Positions 29,362 through 40,555 of a stretch of DNA of 64,000 bases are shown here, one piece after another; positions within the stretch are counted from its first letter, which is position 1; every line of letters begins with the position of its first letter. A program made the position numbers and the translations under genes. The stretch is from Symsagittifera roscoffensis. Taxonomy: Eukaryota > Xenacoelomorpha > Acoela > Convolutidae. The notes beneath the pieces are model-generated. The model saw only the letters and a list, made by a program, of their open reading frames with translations, made no database searches and had not been told where the DNA came from. The stretch lies in NCBI RefSeq assembly GCF_963678635.1, contig NC_087068.1, positions 26,166,318 to 26,230,317 on the forward strand, read 5' to 3'.

Positions 29362-30526
29362 GTGTCTCATCTGTTCAATAGGGTGAAATCTCCGCTGACC
29401 GAATCTGACACAGAACATCCAATAATCATCGATGGAAGACATTTTTTCGTGAAATTGTTAAAGAGTGACTTTCACTTTCGTTATCCACACCAGTTCTTAG
29501 ACTATCTTAGATTTATTTATCTTAGACTTTGCCATCTTAAACCTTCGCTCGTGATTCAAGTCCATTGCTTTACATGTAGGAAGCGCAAAGCCAAAATTGT
29601 CACACTTATGCTGGCAGATCTTTCTGTTGAAGTCTTGGATACCGCTAGCCTTCCTTCACAACATGTGGAGTTGATCTCATTTTTGGACTTTTGTACGTCA
29701 CCATCATTAGAAGTTCTGAGAAGCGATGATGCTTCCTTTTGCATGTATGAACACAAGTGCTTAACATATTGAGATTGTCTCATCCATGAACACGAAATCA
29801 TATGTTATGGGAAACGAAAGATTTTCTGCCCCTCGTGGTACTCCATCAGCCATTTGGCCCGATAACGGCACCAATTTTGTGGTAGTCGAGAAAAAAATCT
29901 TGAATTGTATTCAACCGTGGAACGCACAAGCGCCAGCAGGGTTTTATGAAAAATGGTATAAAATTAAAATTTAACCATCCGGCAGCCCCTGCATAACTGT
30001 ATTTCATGGGAACGTCTCGTTCGGTGTTGAAAAAGAGTAGAAGACTGTAGAAAAAATCACTCTCAAAAACCTTGAAACAATTTTCTGTCTCGTAGAACAA
30101 TAACCGAACGCTCGCCCTATAACATTGGTAGGTGCAAGTCGTGATGTCTCTGAGGTGTTAACTTCTAGCTATTTTTTGTTTGGCCTAAATGGTGTTAGCT
30201 TCCCTTCTCTCTTCTTCTAGGAGCACTTCGACCATCGAAAGCAATTTTTACCAGTGCAAATTCACATCAACTCAATTTGTATAAACACAATTTGAGTGAA
30301 CGCAGTAAATGCCACCCCGATAAATGAAGTTAATTCAAAAACAGTGGGTTTGATGTGGAAAATTCACGAATGCAGCCCAAGAAAACTACCCTTTGGCTCG
30401 CAATAAAACCCTTAATTACGGAAAAGATAATATAGCCCGATCCGCCGTAGTCACGAACCGCTCTGAGGAACTAACTCGACCGACCATAAATTACCCACCC
30501 GTTTTTGCTCCTTTGAGGGAGGAAGA
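29362..30526 (+). pseudogene. BEL integrase with zinc-finger lead-in, broken
   Basis: HPIIIDGRHFFVKLL begins the integrase N-terminal region. His residues and CFTCRKRKAK correspond to the HHCC finger, with the second His of the usual pair unclear. The catalytic core is represented by RGTPSAIWPDNGTNFV (second catalytic Asp) at about 29833-29880. C-terminal landmarks follow: NARPITLVG at 30111-30137 and a YFLFGLNG segment at about 30173. The frame then leads to PVFAPLREEDV just before the 3' LTR. Several frameshifts are present. Confidence 0.75.
30515..30526 (+). other. Polypurine tract
   Basis: GAGGGAGGAAGA immediately precedes the TGTT start of the 3' LTR, the expected site of plus-strand priming. 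The equivalent position before the 5' LTR (GGAAGAAGAGGCT) is outside the element and purine-rich by coincidence or target preference. Confidence 0.75.
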
Positions 30527-30833
30527 TGTTCGCGCTTAAATTAATGACGTCATATGAAGCGAAAGTTATAAAGCTGAAATTAGATTTTCTAAAACAGGCA
30601 GATTATCCGATAAGACTGGTTTGTCCGATTAAGATCAGCTTGACATCAAAAATGTTTGCTAGATTTTGTAATCGTTGAGAATGTTTTTGAGTTCTTGTTA
30701 ACAGGAAATTGCTTACCTTGTATTCAAGATAGCTTTTATTTACTGTTAATCTGTTTAAAATTGCCAATAACTTACAGATGTTGAAGCAGGTTTTTTTTAG
30801 CCCAAGTCTTACTGGGTACGAGAGTGTATCACA
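30527..30833 (+). repeat. 3' LTR, 307 bp
   Basis: It starts TGTTCGCGC, includes the ATGACGTCAT palindrome and ends about ATCACA. It aligns to the two parts of the 5' LTR with many substitutions, implying an old insertion. Confidence 0.85.
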
Positions 30834-31719
30834 AGTCGCAAAACGCTGACAACAAAAATTCTATAGAAAGTATGTGCCCTCGGTTTCGGAAGCTCTTTGT
30901 AAGTTCTTAATATGTTTATGAAATTTGGAAACCGCATGAATTTCTAACTTTCTGATTTAGAAGAAATTGTTAATATGATTGTCACCAAAACTCAATCTAA
31001 CTCTAATGTTTTTTTTTAATATGAATACATCAATTTTTCTTCAAAGAATTCATTTTCCTTGCATAGATTTGCTTCAAGTAGTGAGAAAAAATTTCTTATT
31101 AATCATTAAGAAAAAAATTGTTTTCGCACAGTTACAGTGAGGGTAGCTTTAATAGTTTACAACCATACTGACGTTTTAAATGCATGGGAGACCACCATTT
31201 CATCTTTTTTAAAATCGCTCTCACACTACGATGGTGATGTGAACCTTGTAGTTTGGTTTCTGCTTCGTTTAAGCAAGCTGAAACTCGTCGAGCTTTTGAA
31301 ATTTCTCAAACGAAATGATCCCTGTTTGGTCATACTACAAAAAGTACCCTACCTTAGTAGTTCTTATCATATTCTTAGGAATTTTTCGCTACCCTATAAT
31401 TTCCCAAAAAAAATCTATGAGAAGAAAGTGTTTCCCAAAAATCAACGCAAAATTTAAAAAAATTTTAAAAATCGTCTAAATTATTCGGAATGTGTTTCTA
31501 TACAATTTCATTTGTTTATCGAATAAATGCATATAAAAATTCCAGATTGATGATTTTATAAGTTCAGTTAATACGTTTTTGTAATGTTCTCTTTGATTGC
31601 GGATATTGTTTGTAGTGGTTATTAGGAAAATTAAATTTAAAAAAAATTGTTGGAAAAGTTCATATTTTTCAATTTTTTGGTAAGAAAAGTCATATCTTAA
31701 ATTTTTCTTAAAGAGAAAC
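30834..31719. other. AT-rich region, one unrecognised open frame
   Basis: A 106-residue frame at 31137-31457 (+) is Leu/Lys-rich and has no recognised domain. It could be chance in AT-rich DNA. Nothing else supported. Confidence 0.35.
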
Positions 31720-32184
31720 AAACGTGTAAGAAGGGTGCACAGGAAGAGTGGAGGTGGTTATGGGAAAAAAATTGGAATCTTTGTCGGCAATATTCGGACC
31801 AATTAAAAATTATGAGCTGCCCAAAACTGTATTAAGCAAAAAAAAACATGAGAGTACGTTATGGAAACGCGTCCTTCCTCTTCCCACTAAAACCTAGGAT
31901 ATACTGGCGCCTAAAAAGTTTTCTAGAGTTAGTCAACAAACAGATGCGGTGAAATAGTACAAAGTGGGACTCTTTGGAATAAATTATTTAGAAAAAAAAG
32001 AATTGGGGGTGGGGGAGAATTTGCTGCTTAGAAAAAAAGATAAGGTTGACCTCATGGAATATTGACCAAAACCCTTTAAAATTTTTTGATTATGCATTGT
32101 TTGTCAATGTCACCAAACATAACTAAAATCCGTTGGCATTTCGAGTTTGTGTTCAAATCTGTGCTAACTGCATTTCCTATGCTT
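31720..32184 (+). repeat. Large repeat R, distal fragment
   Basis: Shares order and sequence with 37410-37780 and 39720-40050: AACGTGTAAGAA, TTATGAGCTGC, and the TTTCGAGTTTGTGTT stretch. It is cut at 32184 by the foldback element insertion. Confidence 0.65.
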
Positions 32185-32555
32185 AACAAGACTGCTCGTA
32201 TCAGGATGTTCCGACTAACTTTTAAGGTCTATGGAGCAGTATTAACTTGAAAAAATTAAGTATATTTCGCGCTATTAACGCGTTAACGGAGATTGAATCC
32301 GTCTTTAAAATCCTTCCAAATTTTTTGAAGGAAGCTGATTGCAATTATTGCTTGTTACTAGGGGCAAAATCTATCGTTTTGTACTTTAAATGGCGTGTGA
32401 GGTAGTGATTTTCACAAAAAATCTCAAATTTCGATTTAAAAATTCATTTAAAAAAAAAGATGAAATATATTTTTATTTTAGTTAACTTTTCAATTTATTA
32501 CTCCTCCTTTGATCTTAAACATTCAGGGCTTCACCCTGATACGAGCAGTCTTGTT
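32185..32555. mobile_element. Foldback element, internally deleted two-ended copy
   Basis: Both ends (AACAAGACTGCTCG and its reverse complement) are present, only 371 bp apart. In the left end the hairpin has lost exactly the GCGAAGCCCTGA half (TCAGGATGTTCCG remains). The right end keeps a nearly complete hairpin. Confidence 0.8.
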
Positions 32556-32557
32556 CT

Positions 32558-33071
32558 TCCGACTTTCTTAACGAAAGTAACGGAATATTTGTGCTCGGGT
32601 TATGTTTTTTTCTTCAGATAAACTTCGTCTTTTTAACTAGCCATTTTTGACAGAACGATTTTTATAACATTCAAAGGGTATTGTTGTCTTGAGCTCAATT
32701 TTGAAAAGATAATTTAGCTGTGATCATTTTTTTGTAAAGTTATGGGGGTTTAAAGATTGGTGTTTTGGCCAACTTGCGACAATTAACGCACAATATATTT
32801 CGCGCTATTCACGCGTAAGCGGAGATTTAATCCGTCTTAGAAATCTTTCCAAATTGGTGGAAGGAAGATTTTTTGCCATAATTGATCTGTTACCATGAGT
32901 GAAAATTATAATTTGGACAATATATGGCATGTGGGTTTACGATTTTCAAAAAAAAAATTCCGTTTTCAGAATTTTTTTTTAGATTTAATTTTTTTTATGT
33001 TATTACTGCTCCATAAACCTTAAAAGGCTGTCGAAACCTTCAGGACTTCAAATTTATACGAGCAGTCTTGC
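32558..33071 (-). mobile_element. Foldback single arm next to the two-ended copy
   Basis: Begins with the inner end TTCCGACTTTC at 32558, directly after the previous copy, and follows the right-arm order to CGAGCAGTCTTG at about 33067. Its terminal hairpin is degenerate (CAGGACTTCAAATTTATAC). Confidence 0.8.
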
Positions 33072-33810
33072 TCTTTTTGACTTGGACGCAAATTGAACAA
33101 AACACCCAAAAAATAGTTTTAAATGCTTTAAAAGGCAAATTGCTTTTATCTTTTTCACGAAAATAATCAAATTCAAAAAAGTTTGAGGAGCAAAGAACAA
33201 AGAAATTGGTTGAAATCTTTTAAAATATTGGTTGAAGCCATTATGACAACCGTAACATTCAATTTAACAGCAATTTTTCTGTGCAAGTTTTTTTTGACGA
33301 AAAAAAGGTATGAACATGCAGCTAGGAATTGTTTTTCCATTGCTTCATTTTTTCCCAGTTTCATTTTTTTGTATCTTTGTTTCTTGCACCTGCTGAAATG
33401 AAGCCCGTAAAAATGAGAGTAACTTCCTAGACACCATTTGCTCTTGTTCTTCATCTCAGAAAAATATGTTTAATGAATTCACTGATTTCTCTTTTCTGCA
33501 ACTACAGCAATTTTCTTTTTTTTTGTGTTTCATTTAAACTCACTGAATTTCATGGAACAATTTTTTTTCAAAGTTTCAAACCATTATAGTTGTTTTAAAG
33601 TTTCATTTTATTTGTATAGATATTTTTTTTGAGCTTACACAAAAATTGTTCATGGTTTTTCTAAATGTTTTTTTTCGACTTTCGTAACGAATCAAATCGA
33701 GTTTTTTTCTTCAAACAAATTTCGCTTTTTTAAATAGCCATTTTTACCCTTTTTTTTTTATTATTGAAAAAAATTGTTTTCTTGAACAAACTTTAAAAAA
33801 GTGAAACAAA

Positions 33811-33990
33811 TTCAGCCTGTTGCCACATGAAAAAAAAAAGTTTTTGTTTTCCTGAAGTTTAGATTTTAGTGCTCTCTTGTCGGTCCACGGGATCTCAAAA
33901 ACCTGAGACCAGTGGACCGACAAAAGAGCACTGAAATCTAAATTTAAAAAAATTACAAGAGTCAATATTCCCATTTGGCAACAGGCTGAA
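33811..33990. mobile_element. 180-bp hairpin MITE, TTCAGCCTGTTGCC family, copy A
   Basis: The ends TTCAGCCTGTTGCC and GGCAACAGGCTGAA are perfect inverted repeats. A second inner pair, GTGCTCTCTTGTCGGTCC and GGACCGACAAAAGAGCAC, is also inverted, and the centre GATCTCAAAAACCTGAGAC can pair again. The whole element can fold into one imperfect hairpin. Confidence 0.85.
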
Positions 33991-34151
33991 TTTTTTGAAA
34001 TTTTCAAATTTTTTCACAATTGATTTCAATAGAAGTCGTTCTTAAACTGTGAAAAAACGTTTAAACTCAAATTTTAATTGATTTTGAATTCTAATGATCA
34101 TAACGAATAGTTTTCAACTGTTGAAAGTTTTAACCTTATAATTTGGATATT

Positions 34152-34775
34152 TCATTACGAGGCCAAACTGCGCCTTTTGTGAATTGTACGCAAAAATCAG
34201 ATTTGTCGGGGAGTCCGCAACATCTTTAATTTTCTTTGATCTTTCTGCTGTTTTGGATTGCAACGACAAATATCTAAATCACTGTTTTGCTCAAAATTGC
34301 TCCAAAAACAGGCAGTTTTAAGGAATTCGCAACAAAATATGGGGAATCCGGAACCAGTTTGTTGAATTCGAGAGCAAATTTTATTATATGTGTTTTGTAC
34401 ACTTGAGCTGTTGCGGAATCCGCAACTGTAAGTGGACTTTGCAAATTGTAAGCGGATTCCGCAAATTGTTTGTGAAATCTTCAAATTATAAGTGGAATCC
34501 GCATAAATTTGCGGAATCTATTTTTATTTGCGGAACCCGCTTAAACTTGCGGAATTGCAAACAACTATCTATAGTCGCTGGTTGCCGAATCCGCAACAAA
34601 ATCAATTTGACGGCAGAATCTATTTTACAGGTAATTGTACACGGAGTCCACTGGAATTTTGTAAGTGTATTCCACTTACAATTTGGAACAAGTTTAAAGA
34701 CTAGTGTCTGGAATCCAGAAACATACAGGCACAAAATAGTGCGGCTATCCAGTGCACAGTGTGGCCTCGTAATGA
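34152..34775 (+). mobile_element. TACGAGGCC-family TIR element, complete copy
   Basis: The left end is TCATTACGAGGCCAAACTG and the right end GTGTGGCCTCGTAATGA. The 624-bp interior contains many GCGGAATCCGCAA-type short palindromes at roughly 20-40 bp spacing between 34410 and 34610. A conserved CTATCCAGTGCACAG lies just inside the right end. No coding capacity. Confidence 0.9.
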
Positions 34776-35951
34776 TTTTCTAAAGGGAAATTAAATTTAT
34801 TTCAATCTATTTTTGATCCTATTTTTGTTTACTTTGTTTTGAATTAAAATCCATTTCAATCGCTTAAAATGGAATTTTTTTACGTTTTCTAATCATTTAA
34901 ATTCAAGGTTGCCTCTAAATTTCTTTTAATTGATTCTTCTTTTGACGTGATGCTTCTCAGCAAAGTTTTAATCTTAAAAAAAGATAAATTTTATCAGTTT
35001 TCATTTCAAATCATGTATATTTTATTTCATTCGTTATATTACAAAATTATAATTTGGACATTATATGGCAAGTGGGTATATGATTTTCAAAAAAAAATTC
35101 GGTTTTCAGATTTTTTTTTTTAATTTAACTTTTTTATGTTATTATTGCTCCATAAACCTTAAAAGGCTGTCGAAACCTTCAGGACTTCAAATTTATACGA
35201 GCAGCCTTGCTCTTCTTGAATTGGACGCAAATTGAACAAAACACCCAAAAAAATAGTTTTAAATGCTTTTAAAGGCAAATTGCTTTTATCTTTTTCACGA
35301 AAATAATCAAATTTGAAAAAATTTGAGGAGCAAAGAACAAAGAAATTGGTTGAAATCTTTTAAAATACTGGTTGAAGCTATTATGACAACCGTAACATTC
35401 AATTTAACAGCAATTTCTCTGTGCAAGTTTTTTTTGACGAAAAAAAAGGTATGAACATGCAGCTAGGAATTGTTTTTCCATTGCTTCATTTTTTTCCAGT
35501 TTCAATTTTTTGTATCTTTGTTTCTTGCACCTGCTGAAATCAAGCCCGTAAAAATGAGAGTAACTTCCTAGACACCATTTGCTCTTGTTCTTCATCTCAG
35601 TAAAATTTGTTTAATGAATTCACTGATTTCTCTTTTCTGCAACTACAGCAATTTTCGTTTTTTTTTGTGTTTCATTGAAACTCACTGAATTTCAAGGAAC
35701 AATTTTTTTTCAAAGTTCCAAACCATTATAGTTGTTTTAAAGTTTCATTTTATATGTATAGATTTTTTTTGAGCTTACATGAAAATTGTTCATGTTTTTC
35801 TTATTGTTTTTTTCGACTTTCGTAACGAATCAAATCGAGTTTTTTTCTTCAGACAATTTTCGCTTTTTTAAATAGCCTTTTTTGACTTTTTTTTCTTATT
35901 ATTATCGAAAAAAATTGTTTTCTTGAACAAACTTTAAAAAAGTAAAACAAA

Positions 35952-36126
35952 TTCAGCCTGTTGCCCCATGAAAAAAGTTTTTGTTTTCCTGAAGTTTAGA
36001 TACTAGTGCTCTCTTGTCGGTCCGCGGGATCTCAAAAACCTGAGACCAGTGGACCGACAAAAGAGCACTGAAATCTAAATTTAAAAAAATTACAAGAGTC
36101 AATATTCTCATTTGGCAACAAGCTGA
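35952..36126. mobile_element. Hairpin MITE, TTCAGCCTGTTGCC family, copy B
   Basis: Same structure as copy A, with one mismatch in the right terminal repeat (GGCAACAAGCTGAA) and the inner stem around GTCGGTCCGCGG preserved. Confidence 0.85.
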
Positions 36127-36286
36127 ATTTTTTGAAATTTTCAAATTTTTTCACAATTGATTTCAATAGAAGTCGTTCTTAAACTGTGAAAAACGTTTAA
36201 ACTCAAATTTTAATTGATTTTGAATTCTAATAATGATAACGAATAGTTTTCAACTGTTGAAATTTTTAACCTTCTTATTTGGATAT

Positions 36287-36537
36287 TTCATTACGAGGCC
36301 AAACTGTGTCTTTTGTGAATTGTACGCAAAAATCAGATTTGTCGGGGAGTCCGCAACATTTTTAATTTTCTTTGATCTTTCTGCTGTTTTGGATTGCAAC
36401 GACAAATATCTAAATCACTGTTTTGCTCAAAATTGCTTCAAAAACAGGCAGTTTTGCGGAATTCGCAACAAAACATGGGGAATCCGGAACCAGTTTGTTG
36501 AATTCGAGAACAAATTTTTTTATATGTGTTTTGTAAA
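36287..36537 (+). mobile_element. TACGAGGCC element, left half only (copy B)
   Basis: Matches 34152-34400 closely, then stops after ACTTGAG and continues into different sequence before the TATATCACAGG element. The right terminus is absent. Confidence 0.8.
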
Positions 36538-36570
36538 CTTGAGCGTAAGAATTATATCACAGGATAAAAA

Positions 36571-36801
36571 TTATATCACAGGAAGCCTCTTACGCAGCTC
36601 AACAAAGTTTAAGAAGGCTTAAATTTCCAAAAATTTGCGCAAATTGTATAAAATTTATTTTTAAACAGAGATTCTGGGTTTTATATAGTAAAAATCACCT
36701 TTATTGACTATCAAGTGAAAATTTTAATTTATACTGGTTTTTGGAGGTTTAACCCTTCTTGGATCTTGTTGAACTGCATAAGAGGCTTCCTGTGATATAA
36801 T
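36571..36801. mobile_element. TIR MITE, TTATATCACAGGAAGCC family, copy B
   Basis: The left end, TTATATCACAGGAAGCCTCT followed by TACGCAGCTCAACAA, pairs with the right end from 36760 to 36800 over about 35 bases with two mismatches. A further copy of the terminal motif, ATTATATCACAGGA, lies directly upstream at 36551. Confidence 0.85.
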
Positions 36802-38258
36802 TTTCATATCAATTAACAAAGTAGTTTCAGCGTAATTCTTGATTAATTAAAAAAGCCAAAATGACCCATTTTTGTGGTAAAATTTTTGTTGAGAATTTTG
36901 GAGAAAAAATGGCACCATATTAATTCTGGTGAAATTCTAAGCATTTTTTGTCAACTTCACTTTTTGTCTAATCTTAACCCAATTTGAGAAAAACGCGTTT
37001 GAAAATTCAATTTTTGTTCGTTTCGTCCGGATAATTTAAATCAGCACTGTACATAATTTTGTTAATTATAACATTTTTAATTGAACATTGATTATAAGTT
37101 AATAGATTACAAACTACAAATCATATATTTTTTTTGTGATTGATTAGGACTTGGATACGGATAGCGTTTCATTTTGAAAGAACTATGGTAAAAGGCTTAA
37201 AAATGATTTTCTGAAGTATCTGAGCTGTCTAGAAGAAGTGTAGAACACTATAATCTGAACTATCTACTAAAATTAAGTCTAGTCTGATCAAAAATATAGA
37301 CATTAAAGCTACCACAAAGAAAACTTTAAGTCAAGTCAGATCAGACAAGCCGGCAATAAATGTATTTTTGACTCTTGCCCGAGTTTTTTTGCACAGTCGA
37401 TACGTTTTGCTAACGTGTAAGAAAATTGCACAGGAAGAATTGTGTTGGTTGTTGGGAAAATTTTTGAGAAATTTTTGACTGTTTTAGACGAATTTACAAT
37501 TATGAGCTGCTCAAACCGTAATTAGCGAGGAAAACCTATGAGTACTTTGTGTAAAAATGCTGAGAAAAAGTGATATAGAACTTTATGAAAAAAGCTTTGT
37601 TACACCTCATTAATGACCAAAACTTTCAAAAATTTTTTAATTGTGAAATGATTGTCAATGTTACCCAACATTGCTTACATCCGACGGAATTTCGTGTTTG
37701 TGTTGAAATGTTTGCTAGCTGAATTTCCGATATTGCCTCTCCGAAAATTAATAACCAGTGAACTAGGAAAAACGCTTGAGAAGTTCGGCGAAAATATGTA
37801 AAAACAGGAAATTATAATTCATAAGAATTTTTCAAGCCTTCAACTTAACGTTTAATTATTCGCAGATATTCAAAGGTCTATTGTTGCTTGTGCTGAAGTA
37901 TTCAAAGGAAGTTGCTAATTTGGTACTACAGCATTCAACACCGACTTTTTGTAACAATTTTTTTGAAATTTTTTTTCGACAGCGAGATAGGATTGTTGAT
38001 ATTTTCTTCTTGAATTGAACGCAAATTGGACGAGACACCCAAAAAATATTTTTAAATGCGTCAAAGAGCAATTTGCTGTTATATTTTTTACAAAAAAAAA
38101 AATTCAAACGAAATTTGAGCAGCAAAGAAATTTAGTTTCATTCAGGCCCGTGTTTCATCCTAATCTCTTTGTGAAGAAACAAATAAACAAAAATAAAGAG
38201 TTTTTCTAGGGATTTAGTAATGTAGGTAGTTTTGCATCACCATAAAAAACTCAGCAAA

Positions 38259-38435
38259 TTCAGCCTGTTGCCCCATGAAAAAAATATTTTGTTTTCCTGA
38301 AGTTTAGATACTAGTGCTCTCTTGTCGGTCCGCGGGATCTCAAAAACCTGAGACCGGTGGACCGACAAAAGAGCACTGAAATCTAAATTTAAAAAAATTA
38401 CAAGAGTCAATATTCCCATTTGGCAACAGGCTGAA
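38259..38435. mobile_element. Hairpin MITE, TTCAGCCTGTTGCC family, copy C
   Basis: Terminal repeats are perfect. The inner stem differs from copy B by a single A-to-G change (GAGACCGGTGGACC). Confidence 0.85.
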
Positions 38436-38878
38436 TTTTTTGAAATTTTCAAATTTTTTCACAATTGATTTCAATAGAAGTCGTTCTTAAACTGTGACAA
38501 ACGTTTAAACTCAAATTTTAATTGATTTTGAATTCTAATAATCATAACGAATAGTTTTCAACTGTTGAAATTTTTAACCTTCTTATTTGGATATTTCATT
38601 ACGAGGCCAAACTGTGTCTTTTGTGAATTGTACGCAAAAATCAGATTTGTCGGGGAGTCCGCAACATTTTTAATTTTCTTTGATCTTTCTGCTGTTTTGG
38701 ATTGCAACGACAAATATCTAAATCACTGTTTTGCTCAAAATTGCTTCAAAAACAGGCAGTTTTGCGGAATTCGCAACAAAACATGGGGAATCCGGAACCA
38801 GTTTGTTGAATTCGAGAACAAATTTTATTATATGTGTTTTGTAAACTTGAGCGTAAGAATTATATCACAGGATAAGAA

Positions 38879-39108
38879 TTATATCACAGGAAGCCTCTTA
38901 CGCAGCTCAACAAAGTTTAAGAAGGCTTACATTTCCAAAAATTTGCGCAAATTGTATAAAATTTATTTTTAAACAGAGATTCTGGGTTTTATATAGTAAA
39001 AATCACCTTTATTGACTATCAAGTGAAAATTTTAATTTATACTGGTTTTTGGAGGTTTACCCTTCTTGGATCTTGTTGAACTGCATAAGAGGCTTCCTGT
39101 GATATAAT
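38879..39108. mobile_element. TIR MITE, TTATATCACAGGAAGCC family, copy C
   Basis: Equivalent of 36571-36801 in the tandem duplicate, with the same inverted ends and the same extra upstream ATTATATCACAGGA. Confidence 0.85.
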
Positions 39109-40555
39109 TTTCATATCAATTAACAAAGTAGTTTCAGCGTAATTCTTGATTAATTAAAAAAGCCAAAATGACCCATTTTTGTGGTAAAATTTTTGTTGAG
39201 AATTTTGGAGAAAAAATGGCACCATATTAATTCTGGTGCAATTCTAAGCATTTTTTGTCAACTTCACTTTTTGTCTAATCTTAACCCAATTTGAGAAAAA
39301 CGCGTTTGAAAATTCAATTTTTGTTCGTTTCGTCCGGATAATTTAAATCAGCACTGTACATAATTTTGTTAATTATAACATTTTTAATTGAACATTGATT
39401 ATAAGTTAATAGATTACAAACTACAAATTATATATATTTTTTTGTAATTGATTAGGACTTGGATACGGATAGCGTTTCATTTTGAAAGAACTATGGTAAA
39501 AGACTTAAAAATGATTTTCTGAAGTACCTGAGCTGTCTAGAAGAAGTGTAGAACACTATAATCTGAACTATCTACTAAAATTAAGTCTAGTCTGATCAAA
39601 AATATAGACATTAAAGCTACCACAAAGAAAACTTTAAGTCAAGTCAGATCAGACAAGCCGGCAATAAATGTATTTTTGACTCTTGCCCGAGTTTTTCTGC
39701 ACAGTCGGTACGTTTTGCTAACGTGTAAAAAAATTGCACAGGAAGAATTGTGTTGGTTGTTGGGAAACTTTTTGAGAAATTTTTGACTGTTTTAGACGAA
39801 TTTACAATTATGAGCTGCTCAAACCGTAATTAGCGAGGAAAACCTATGAGTACTTTGTGTAAAAATGCTGAGAAAAAGTGATATAGAACTTTATGAAAAA
39901 AGCTTTGTTACACCACATTAATGACCAAAACTTTCAAAAATTTTTTGATTGTGAAATGATTGTCAATGTTACCCAACATTGCTTACATCCGACGGAATTT
40001 CGAGTTTGTGTTGAAATGTTTGCTAGCTGAATTTCCGATATTGCCTCTCCGAAAATTAATAACCAGTGAACGAGGAAAAACGCTTGAGAAGTTCGGCGAA
40101 AATATGTAAAAACAGGAAATTATAATTCATAAGAATTTTTCAAGCCTTCAACTTAACGTTTAATTATTCGCAGATATTCAAAGGTCTATTGTTGCTTGTG
40201 CTGAATTATTCAAAGGAAGTTGCTAATTTGGTACTACAGCATTCAACACCGACTTTTTGTAACAATTTTTTTGAAATTTTTTTTCGACAGCGAGATAGGA
40301 TTGTTGATATTTTCTTCTTGAATTGAACGCAAATTGGACGAGACACCCAAAAAATATTTTTAAATGCGTCAAAGAGCAAATTGCTGTTATATTTTTCACA
40401 AAAAAAAATTCAAACGAAATTTGAGCAGCAAAGAAATTTAGTTTCATTCAGGCCCGTGTTTCATCCTAATCTCTTTGTGAAGAAACAAATAACCAAAAAT
40501 AAAGAGTTTTTCTAGGGATTTAGTATTGTAGGTAGTTTTGCATCACCATAAAAAA

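Larger units (their letters stand above)
22157..30833 (+). mobile_element. BEL/Pao LTR retrotransposon, full-length but decayed
   Basis: The unit is bounded by two LTRs (22157-22968 and 30527-30833) that both start TGTTCGCGCTTAAATTAATG. In order it shows a candidate tRNA primer site after the 5' LTR, a minisatellite leader, a charged gag-like region with a 706-bp internal duplication, a DUF1758-type protease remnant, BEL-type reverse transcriptase and RNase H, an integrase and a purine tract before the 3' LTR. Every domain is broken by stops or shifts. Flanking 5-bp sequences do not match, so any target duplication has decayed or the outer ends are off by a few bases. Confidence 0.85.
33072..35040 (+). 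repeat. Large repeat R, copy A
   Basis: Landmarks are ACGCAAATTGAACAAAACAC at about 33080, a TTCAGCCTGTTGCC hairpin element at 33811, then the TTTCAATAGAAGTCG block at 34024, a complete TACGAGGCC element at 34152 and an AT-rich tail to 35040. 32915-34150 aligns to 35045-36290 at an offset of about 2139. It starts with a segment shared with the foldback right end. Confidence 0.8.
35041..38257 (+). repeat. Large repeat R, copy B
   Basis: It begins with a foldback right-end segment (to about 35210), then the X segment, the hairpin MITE (35952-36126), the left part of a TACGAGGCC element (36287-36537) and a second MITE (36571-36801). A long AT-rich tail follows to 38257. 35951-38250 is repeated in 38258-40555 with very high identity. 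Confidence 0.85.
38258..40555 (+). repeat. Large repeat R, copy C (tandem duplicate of B)
   Basis: Direct duplicate of 35951-38250 at an offset of about 2305. Nested elements sit at equivalent positions: hairpin MITE 38259-38435, TACGAGGCC left half from 38597, and TATATCACAGG MITE 38879-39108. Differences are isolated substitutions and single-base indels, so duplication postdates all nested insertions. Confidence 0.9.

Noticed and set aside
33173-33454. A 93-residue minus-strand open frame that is partly repeated at 35404-35595
   Set aside because: Both lie in repeat R copies and share sequence through duplication. The third, diverged copy at 55350-55800 has stops and indels in this frame, so there is no sign of coding constraint.
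36233-36622. A 129-residue plus-strand frame nearly identical to 38565-38972
   Set aside because: It runs across the junction between repeat R and a truncated TACGAGGCC element and is duplicated with copy C. Conservation is explained by the tandem duplication.
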